Of a stretch of DNA of 64,000 nucleotides, positions 58,244 through 64,000 are shown one piece after another. The position numbers were made by a program, and so were the translations under genes. Below the pieces are notes generated by a model. The model did no database searches. It worked only from the letters and a program-made list of their open reading frames with translations, and was not told the DNA's origin. Each line of letters starts with the position of its first letter. Within the stretch, counting starts at the first letter, position 1. The DNA is from Erythrobacter crassostreae (lineage in GTDB: Bacteria; Pseudomonadota; Alphaproteobacteria; Sphingomonadales; Sphingomonadaceae). Where the stretch lies: NCBI RefSeq assembly GCF_019204045.1, contig NZ_JAGSPC010000001.1, positions 372,001-436,000 on the forward strand, read 5' to 3'.

Positions 58244-60862
58244 ATGGCAGGCACCGCGACTCCGATGATGCAGCAATATCTCGCTCTTAAGAAAGAGGCG
58301 GAAGGATCGCTGTTATTTTACCGGATGGGCGATTTCTTCGAATTGTTCTTTGATGATGCGCGGGTCGCGGCGAACATTCTCGATATCGCGCTGACATCGC
58401 GGGGCGAGCATGATGGCGAGCCAGTGGCGATGTGCGGCGTGCCGGTGCACGCGGCGGAAGGATACCTCGCGCGGCTGATTAGATCTGGTCAACGGGTCGC
58501 AATCGCAGAACAAGTTGAAACGCCGGACGAAGCCAAGGCGCGCGCCAAAGCGGAGGGCAAACCGTCCTCCAAAGTGCTCGTGCAGCGCGATATCGTCCGT
58601 TTCGTCACTGCGGGCACTTTGACCGAAGAGGCGCTACTCAACCCGCGCAGTGCCAACTTACTTACAGCGCTCGCCGAAGTGCGCGGAACCATCGGAATTG
58701 CCAGTATCGACATTTCAACTGGCCGGATGGCGCTTGAAGAATGCGCACCGGCGATGCTGGGCGCGGAGCTGGCGCGAATTGGCGCGACCGAAGTGGTGGT
58801 ACCCGAAGACTGGACGCTTGGGCCAGACGAGCCAACATTCCATTCGCGCGGCGCCTTTTCGAGTGATGCTGGCGCCGACCGGCTCAAGTCCGTGCACGGC
58901 GTGGCAACTCTGGATGGGTTCGGGGAATTCTCGCGTGCGATGCTAGCGGCGGCCGGCGGACTCATTGCCTATCTCGATCATGTCGGGCGCGGCACGCTCC
59001 CTTTGATGCTGCCACCAGTGATCCGCGAAAGCGCATCTGGGATGGCAATGGACGAGGCTACACGCGGCAGTCTCGAAATCCTCGAAAGCGCCACCGGCGG
59101 ACGTAAAGGCAGCCTGATCGCTGCGCTGGATCGCTGCGCCACCGGAGCAGGATCGCGCCTGCTCGCCGAAGACCTCTCTGCGCCGCTCTTGAACGAAGGT
59201 GCGATAGAGGATCGCCTGCAAGTGGTAGAGTTTTGGCGCAGCCGACCGATTGAGCGCGCCGAGTTGCGCGATACTTTGCGCGCGCTGCCCGATATTGGCC
59301 GCGCGCTGGGACGAATAGTTGCCGGGCGCGGAAGCCCGCGTGATCTGGGCCAAGTCCGCGATGGTTTAGCCGACGCTGGCCGACTTTATGAAAGATTGGA
59401 ACTGGAGCGGGACCGCCCTGCTCTTCTAAATGATTTGTTGCCCCGTCTCGTCGGACACGGCGCTTTGGTTGATCACATGGCGCGTGCGCTTGTCGCCTCA
59501 CCGCCAACCGAACGCTCCAATGGCGGCTATATCGCTGATGGCTACGATGCGAGCCTTGATGAACTGCGCGAGATTTCTGGCAATGCCCGCCGCGCAATTG
59601 CAGCAATGGAAGCGCGCTACCGCAACGAAACTGGCATTTCATCACTCAAGATCAAGCACAACGGTGTGCTTGGCTACTTTATCGAAGTGCCGAGCCGCCA
59701 CGGCGACAGCCTGATGGATGCCGATAGCGGCTTTACCCATCGCCAGACCATGAAAGGCGCGGTGCGGTTCAACTCGCTGAGCCTGCATGAAGAGGCCTCT
59801 CGCATTTCCGAGGCAGGTGGGCGGGCACTCGCCGCAGAAGAAGCGCATTTCGAAGAACTAATCGAAGCTGTCACCGGTGCGCGGGAAGCCATCGCCGCCA
59901 CGGCCGGAGCCCTCGCCCGGATCGATGTATCCGCAGGAAATGCGGAGCGCGCATCCGAAGGCGAATGGGCGCGGCCCGAGATAACTGGTGAAGCTGCATT
60001 GTCCGTCAAAGGCGGGCGTCATCCTGTGGTCGAAGCGGCTCTGACCAATTCTGGTGACCGCTTTGTCGCCAACAATTGCGCGCTCGCCACTGATGATCGC
60101 CTCTGGCTGATCGGCGGTCCCAATATGGGCGGTAAATCGACATTCCTGCGCCAGAATGCATTGATCGTTTTAATGGCTCAGGCTGGGTGCTTTGTCCCAG
60201 CTGAGGCCGCAACGATTGGCTTGGTCGACCGATTATTCAGCCGAGTTGGTGCGTCCGACAATCTGGCACGTGGCCGGTCCACCTTTATGGTCGAAATGGT
60301 CGAAACCGCCGCCATTCTGGCGCAGGCGACGACCCGAAGTTTTGTAATTCTGGATGAAGTCGGGCGCGGCACCTCAACCTATGACGGTCTCGCGCTCGCA
60401 TGGGCTGTGGTTGAAGCGGTGCATTCACGCATCGCCTGCCGCTGCCTGTTCGCAACGCATTATCACGAGCTCGCGCGGCTTGCAGAGACTTGTGAGGCAC
60501 TCTCGCTTCACCATGTTCGGGCACGCGAATGGAAGGGTGATCTCGTCCTGCTTCATGAGTTGGCAGAAGGTCCCGCAGATCGGTCTTATGGCCTCGCGGT
60601 TGCAAAGCTCGCCGGTGTACCAAAAGCCGTCGTGAAACGGGCAGAACAGGTCCTGTCCAAATTGGAGCAAGCACGCAGCGAAACAGGCGGGATCGCAGCA
60701 GGTCTCGGCGAGCTGCCTTTGTTCGCTGCGGCAGCCCAAGACAGCGAACCCGAAGCCACGCCGGCCGAGCAGCTTGCGCAGCGCCTTTCCGATGCTGATC
60801 TGGACGCGCTTTCACCCCGCGAAGCGCTCGATTTGCTCTATGATCTCAAACGCGATCTCTAA
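58244..60862 (+). CDS. mutS: DNA mismatch repair protein MutS
   Basis: An 872-residue protein. The mismatch-recognition wedge FYRMGDFFELFFDDA (Phe-X-Glu) is near residue 30. The ATPase has Walker A GGPNMGGKSTFLRQ, Walker B FVILDEVGRGTSTYDGLALAW and ATHYHELARL. It detects mismatches and recruits MutL. The ATG at 58244 lacks a strong ribosome binding site. The C-terminal tail ends in helical segments for tetramerisation. Complete. Confidence 0.97.
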   Translation: MAGTATPMMQQYLALKKEAEGSLLFYRMGDFFELFFDDARVAANILDIALTSRGEHDGEPVAMCGVPVHAAEGYLARLIRSGQRVAIAEQVETPDEAKARAKAEGKPSSKVLVQRDIVRFVTAGTLTEEALLNPRSANLLTALAEVRGTIGIASIDISTGRMALEECAPAMLGAELARIGATEVVVPEDWTLGPDEPTFHSRGAFSSDAGADRLKSVHGVATLDGFGEFSRAMLAAAGGLIAYLDHVGRGTLPLMLPPVIRESASGMAMDEATRGSLEILESATGGRKGSLIAALDRCATGAGSRLLAEDLSAPLLNEGAIEDRLQVVEFWRSRPIERAELRDTLRALPDIGRALGRIVAGRGSPRDLGQVRDGLADAGRLYERLELERDRPALLNDLLPRLVGHGALVDHMARALVASPPTERSNGGYIADGYDASLDELREISGNARRAIAAMEARYRNETGISSLKIKHNGVLGYFIEVPSRHGDSLMDADSGFTHRQTMKGAVRFNSLSLHEEASRISEAGGRALAAEEAHFEELIEAVTGAREAIAATAGALARIDVSAGNAERASEGEWARPEITGEAALSVKGGRHPVVEAALTNSGDRFVANNCALATDDRLWLIGGPNMGGKSTFLRQNALIVLMAQAGCFVPAEAATIGLVDRLFSRVGASDNLARGRSTFMVEMVETAAILAQATTRSFVILDEVGRGTSTYDGLALAWAVVEAVHSRIACRCLFATHYHELARLAETCEALSLHHVRAREWKGDLVLLHELAEGPADRSYGLAVAKLAGVPKAVVKRAEQVLSKLEQARSETGGIAAGLGELPLFAAAAQDSEPEATPAEQLAQRLSDADLDALSPREALDLLYDLKRDL

Positions 60863-60912
60863 CGGGCCAATTTGCACCATATATTAACCGGCGCGCTGCT
60901 AGTTGTGATCGT

Positions 60913-61455
60913 ATGTCGAAGACGATGTTTCAAAATAGCAAAGGTGCGCTGATATTTGCCGGTGCAACGTTGTTTGGCGCTGCGATTTTCGCAGGCTCCA
61001 TGGGCGATGAAGGCCCAGGAGCATTTGTCGCACCATCGAATGATCGTGAACGCGGTGTTTCGGATGAAAGCGAAGACACTGAAGAGGCTGCTCCCGAAGA
61101 GGAGGCAGTGTTCGAAGATTACGCTCCGGCAGAAGATTTCGGGAATATGGCGTTTGCCGAAGACGAGGCCCTGATCGATGATGCATCCGGTTTCGACCCG
61201 GAAGGTTTCGGGACAGAGCCAAACGGCAATACGGCGATCATCACACCGTCAAATCCTTCCAGCGCAGGGCGCAGGCCCAGCGGCGGACCGGGCAGCGGCA
61301 GAGGCCCCTCAAAACCGAGCGGATCAATAACCCGCGGCGGCGGCTCTTCAGCTCCGAAAGTCGCTGCACCGAGCACCAAACCGAAAGTCCGTTTCTCACG
61401 GTCCAAATCAAACGTTCAGCCTAATCTCAACGGTATCGGCGATATAGGCGAGTAA
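60913..61455 (+). CDS. Low-complexity membrane-anchored protein with acidic and basic halves
   Basis: A 180-residue protein. One hydrophobic segment (residues about 11-29) is followed by a strongly acidic stretch (about 43-100, for example DESEDTEEAAPEEEAVFEDY). A Gly/Ser/Pro/Arg-rich basic stretch (about 118-170) follows, ending with SRSKSNV and NLNGIGDIGE. It probably has one membrane anchor and a long periplasmic or cytoplasmic disordered tail. I recognise no family. A CtrA-like half-site (ATTAACC) lies about 25 bases upstream. It follows mutS by 50 bases. Confidence 0.6.
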   Translation: MSKTMFQNSKGALIFAGATLFGAAIFAGSMGDEGPGAFVAPSNDRERGVSDESEDTEEAAPEEEAVFEDYAPAEDFGNMAFAEDEALIDDASGFDPEGFGTEPNGNTAIITPSNPSSAGRRPSGGPGSGRGPSKPSGSITRGGGSSAPKVAAPSTKPKVRFSRSKSNVQPNLNGIGDIGE

Positions 61456-61487
61456 TCGCTCAACGCGTATCCGTTAAAGTGATGGCT

Positions 61488-62357
61488 CTATCGAGTGGGT
61501 ACTGGTTCTTCGCCGGTGTAGTCGTAGAATCCGCGACCCGTTTTGCGGCCAAGCCAACCAGCTTCGACATATTTCACCAGCAATGGCGCGGGGCGATACT
61601 TGGTGTCGCGCGTTGTTCGGTAGAGCACATTGATGATGTCGAGACAGGTATCCAGACCTACGAAATCGGCCAGTTGTAGCGGACCCATCGGGTGGTTCAG
61701 GCCCAATCGGCAACCCTTGTCGATATCCTCAATCCCAGCTGTTGATTGGCCTAGCACGAAAACGGCCTCGTTGATCATTGGCAGCAGGATACGGTTGACT
61801 ACAAAGCCTGGCTCGTCCTGACTTGTCACCACTTGCTTGCCCAAAGCCTCGGCAAAGGCAGTCACGCGCTCGGTCGTGTTCACAGACGTGGCGAGACCGG
61901 GAATGACTTCAATCAAGCCCATGACGGGTACGGGATTGAAGAAGTGCAGGCCGATAAAGCGCGCCGGATCAGGCGAATGGTTCGCCATCCGTGTGATCGG
62001 GATTGAACTGGTGTTGGAAGCCATGACTGCATCGCCGGACAAGACCTTGCCCGCGCTTTCAAAGATCGCGTTCTTGATCTCTTCGCGCTCAGTCGCGGCT
62101 TCGATGATGATATCAGCCTCAGCCATCGGCGCGTAATCGGCGACAGGGGTGATCTTTGCGAGCAGTGCCTCGGCTGCGTCAGCTTCGATCTTGCCGCGCC
62201 CCATCAGCTTGACCAGCGCCTTTTCCACCGACGCTTTGCCAGCTTCAGCGCGCGCCAGATCAACGTCTGACAGCATTACATTCATGCCATGCTGGGCCAC
62301 AGTCTGGGCAATGCCCGCCCCCATTTGGCCCGCTCCGATTACAGCGATGTTTCGCAT
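61488..62357 (-). CDS. 3-hydroxyacyl/3-hydroxybutyryl-CoA dehydrogenase
   Basis: A 289-residue protein from the ATG at 62357. The NAD motif is IAVIGAGQMGAGIAQ, and the catalytic His lies in ARFIGLHFFNPVP with Ser/Asn in ASNTSSIPIT. The C-terminal dimer domain contains GFVVNRILLPMINEA and GLNHPMGPLQLADFVGLD. It oxidises 3-hydroxybutyryl-CoA or related CoA esters. Single-domain form; hbd or paaH cannot be told apart here. Part of the minus-strand group with the cobalamin adenosyltransferase, 79 bases downstream. Confidence 0.94.
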   Translation of the reverse strand: MRNIAVIGAGQMGAGIAQTVAQHGMNVMLSDVDLARAEAGKASVEKALVKLMGRGKIEADAAEALLAKITPVADYAPMAEADIIIEAATEREEIKNAIFESAGKVLSGDAVMASNTSSIPITRMANHSPDPARFIGLHFFNPVPVMGLIEVIPGLATSVNTTERVTAFAEALGKQVVTSQDEPGFVVNRILLPMINEAVFVLGQSTAGIEDIDKGCRLGLNHPMGPLQLADFVGLDTCLDIINVLYRTTRDTKYRPAPLLVKYVEAGWLGRKTGRGFYDYTGEEPVPTR

Positions 62358-62436
62358 GGCAATTTTCCTTCGCACTTGCAGCAATTAGTCTCTGCGCGCC
62401 TGTTAGCGCCGACACTTTGCAAATGCCAGAGATCAG

Positions 62437-63012
62437 TTACCGATTGGCGCCGGGCACCCATTTCACATCGGCCTTACCATCGTCGTTCTGCACGCGTGCG
62501 AGAACAAAGAGCAAGTCGGAAAGACGATTGATATAGCCCACTGCCGCCGGATTAACCGGCATCTCAGCGGCCATTGCGGTTACCGCGCGTTCAGCCGAAC
62601 GCGCCGTCGCCCGTGCGACATGCACCCGGCCCGCCGCTTCACTGCCGCCTGGCAAAACAAAACTGGTCAGAGGCTCCAACCGTTCGTTAAGCGCATCGAT
62701 TTGTTCTTCAATCCAGGTTGCTTGTTCGGCCACGACACGCAGCACCATCTCAGACGGAGTAAAATCACCATCATCCGCCGGTGTCGCAAGATCAGCGCCA
62801 AGATCGAACAGGTCATTTTGCACACGGGTTAGAACCGAGCGCTGATCTTCATCTCCCATCGCGCAGATCGCGAGGCCGATGGCGCTGTTCGCTTGGTCCA
62901 CCTCGCCAATTGCGGCGATGCGAGCAGAGTGTTTTGGGCAGCGCGTCCCATCGACGAGGCCAGTTGTGCCATCATCGCCGGTGCGAGTGTAGATCTTGTT
63001 GAGCTTTACCAT
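62437..63012 (-). CDS. Cob(I)alamin adenosyltransferase, PduO type
   Basis: A 191-residue protein. The ATP-binding N-terminus is YTRTGDDGTTGL, with the conserved Arg-rich segment RVHVARATARSAERAV and INRLSDLLFVLARVQN near the end. It converts cob(I)alamin to adenosylcobalamin, needed by methylmalonyl-CoA mutase and similar enzymes. The start abuts a perfect hairpin (63013-63030) that contains its ribosome binding site. It lies between the twin-TM gene and the dehydrogenase gene. Confidence 0.95.
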   Translation of the reverse strand: MVKLNKIYTRTGDDGTTGLVDGTRCPKHSARIAAIGEVDQANSAIGLAICAMGDEDQRSVLTRVQNDLFDLGADLATPADDGDFTPSEMVLRVVAEQATWIEEQIDALNERLEPLTSFVLPGGSEAAGRVHVARATARSAERAVTAMAAEMPVNPAAVGYINRLSDLLFVLARVQNDDGKADVKWVPGANR

Positions 63013-63030
63013 GCCGCCTCACTAGGCGGC
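63013..63030 (-). promoter_or_regulatory. Hairpin sequestering the ribosome binding site of the adenosyltransferase gene
   Basis: GCCGCCT and AGGCGGC are perfect 7-bp arms with a 4-base loop, and the start codon follows directly. The 3' arm contains the GAGG ribosome binding site, so the stem would hide it. No cobalamin riboswitch elements are seen, as the gap is only 37 bases. Confidence 0.55.
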
Positions 63031-63049
63031 ACGAACCTCATGGTCCAGC

Positions 63050-63289
63050 CTATTGGCTGCTGCCTGCAACAACCGCGATCAGAACCACGACACCGATTGC
63101 CGCAGCCTGATACTTAATGCGCGAGAACATTGCCTTGTTCTGGACCGCTTGCATTTCGGTGACAGTTTCACCCTCACCAGTTTCAAGGTCGATTTTGGTG
63201 GTTTTCAGAAACGCGACGATGCCGCGAACCAGCGAGACAACAACCATGATGCACAGCACCACGAGCACAGCAATTAAAACATAGTTCAT
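63050..63289 (-). CDS. Small twin-transmembrane protein, HIG1-like
   Basis: A 79-residue protein with two hydrophobic segments (residues 2-28 and 61-76). Between them is the segment AVQNKAMFSRIKYQAAAI, which resembles the Asn/Arg/Gln core of HIG1 domains. HIG1 proteins in mitochondria and alphaproteobacteria associate with cytochrome oxidase supercomplexes; a similar role here is inference. It starts 24 bases after the gluQRS stop and is probably cotranscribed. Confidence 0.8.
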   Translation of the reverse strand: MNYVLIAVLVVLCIMVVVSLVRGIVAFLKTTKIDLETGEGETVTEMQAVQNKAMFSRIKYQAAAIGVVVLIAVVAGSSQ

Positions 63290-63313
63290 GACAGTAAAAT
63301 GGGTGGCCTCGCG

Positions 63314-64000
63314 CTAAGTTCCAGATCGCATTTGCTGCAACCTCAGTTGCTCTGCAAGCGCCAATCCATCCTCGCCCGCCTCGCGCCGGTCTTTCAGAGA
63401 CGGCGATCCGCGCCGCTTGGCCAGCTTTTGCCCGTCATCATCAAGAAGCAATTTGTGGTGATGCCAATGCGGCACCGGTAGCTTGAGCAGTTCTTGCAAA
63501 TACCGGTGGACATGCGTGGAAGTGAACAGATCCTCTCCGCGAGTAACCGCAGTCACCCCATCGACAGCATCATCCAGCGTGGCGGCAAGGTGGTAGCTCG
63601 CAGGCAAATCCTTGCGCACAATTACGACATCACCAAACTCGCGCGGATCGGCCACTACCGATCCTGCTTCCTCATCGGTCCAAACACATTCGCCCAAAGC
63701 AGCCATCATCCGATTAATATCAAGCCGCAACGCCTCGGGCCCGTCCAAGCTACATTGCGCTCCCTTGCAAGACCCGGGATAGATGAAACCGTCCGCGCCG
63801 CACCGCGGCTCTAACGCCTCGATATCTTTGCGATTGCAACTGCAGCGGTAAAGCCAGCCGTCCTCCAGCAAGCGTTTGGCCGCCGCATCATAGCTGTCAA
63901 AGCGTGTCGATTGCGCGGGCACTTCATCCCAATCGAGCCCCAGCCATTCAAGGTCACGGCGAAACTCATCGGCAAATTCGGACTGTGATCGAGGTCCGTC
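63314..64000 (-). CDS. gluQ: Glutamyl-Q tRNA(Asp) synthetase, 5'-truncated by window edge
   Basis: The frame is open to base 64000, so the N-terminus is outside the window; 228 residues are visible. Zinc ligands appear as CSC and YPGSC (about 16 residues apart, the Cys-X-Cys...Tyr-X3-Cys pattern of the family). The KMSKS-equivalent is KLAKR (in DDGQKLAKRRGSPSL). The absence of an anticodon domain after it distinguishes it from glutamyl-tRNA synthetase. It glutamylates queuosine in tRNA-Asp. First visible gene of the minus-strand group. Confidence 0.93.
   Translation of the reverse strand, partial: DGPRSQSEFADEFRRDLEWLGLDWDEVPAQSTRFDSYDAAAKRLLEDGWLYRCSCNRKDIEALEPRCGADGFIYPGSCKGAQCSLDGPEALRLDINRMMAALGECVWTDEEAGSVVADPREFGDVVIVRKDLPASYHLAATLDDAVDGVTAVTRGEDLFTSTHVHRYLQELLKLPVPHWHHHKLLLDDDGQKLAKRRGSPSLKDRREAGEDGLALAEQLRLQQMRSGT

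Noticed and set aside
63013..63049. Cobalamin riboswitch before the adenosyltransferase gene
   Set aside because: The gap is only 37 bases and no B12-box-like sequence is seen; the hairpin is reported on its own.

Overview
The window is a GC-rich (roughly 58 percent by eye), densely packed chromosomal segment of an alphaproteobacterium. A CtrA-type response regulator with GANTC sites and a CtrA box upstream, the hisS-prfA-prmC-DUF4167-lnt-metK gene line, the DUF2975/XRE pair, a CDC48-type AAA ATPase and a polysaccharide lyase 7 gene all fit Sphingomonadales. An Erythrobacter/Altererythrobacter-like marine member is my best inference; it is not proven from this window. I found no tRNA, rRNA, CRISPR, insertion sequence or prophage. 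Most of the window is core genome.

Layout. 1-1.6 kb: 3' end of an alginate-lyase-like gene (PL7) and a convergent secreted protein. 1.7-10.3 kb: rpoC and rpoB on the minus strand with their own promoter and a hairpin-bearing leader. 10.5-12.3 kb: an accessory island with a GC-rich hairpin element, three TATTG-N5-CAATA operators, a 46-residue peptide gene, a DUF2975 membrane protein, a YozG-type XRE regulator, three stacked hairpins and a small secreted protein. 12.6-13.6 kb: rplJ-rplL on the plus strand, so the usual rplJL-rpoBC cluster is broken and divergent. 13.8-17.3 kb: a MATE exporter and CIRCE-controlled groESL. 17.5-31.6 kb: a flavin oxidase, a DUF885 lipoprotein, a DUF305/LVIVD protein, a class A beta-lactamase-like hydrolase, an Ala-rich lipoprotein, polA, an MscS channel and a CDC48-type AAA ATPase.

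32.1-38.1 kb: 3-oxoacid CoA-transferase subunits scoA and scoB with a HAD-phosphatase-like lipoprotein gene between them (apparently starting at ATT), then a secreted protein, a CaiB-type CoA-transferase and a DUF418 membrane protein. 38.1-45.1 kb: a minus-strand run hisS-prfA-prmC-DUF4167-lnt-metK for translation, lipoprotein acylation and SAM synthesis. 45.2-52.4 kb: ppa, a BON-MscS channel, a small membrane protein, lptB-rpoN, ctrA and a YbdG-type MscS. 52.4-64 kb: trmB, DUF3592, a Tat-lipoprotein DUF917 gene with a probable one-base deletion, DUF892, maeB, mutS, an acidic/basic low-complexity membrane-anchored protein, and a minus-strand group gluQRS - twin-TM protein - cobalamin adenosyltransferase - 3-hydroxyacyl-CoA dehydrogenase.

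The best candidate for an undescribed system is the 10.77-11.80 kb module: small peptide, DUF2975 membrane protein and XRE regulator under a repeated operator. Its Bacillus relatives (YoaS/YozG) are, to my knowledge, uncharacterised. Second-rank items are the HAD lipoprotein inside scoAB, the rpoBC leader hairpin and the unexplained 31.6-32.2 kb intergenic region.
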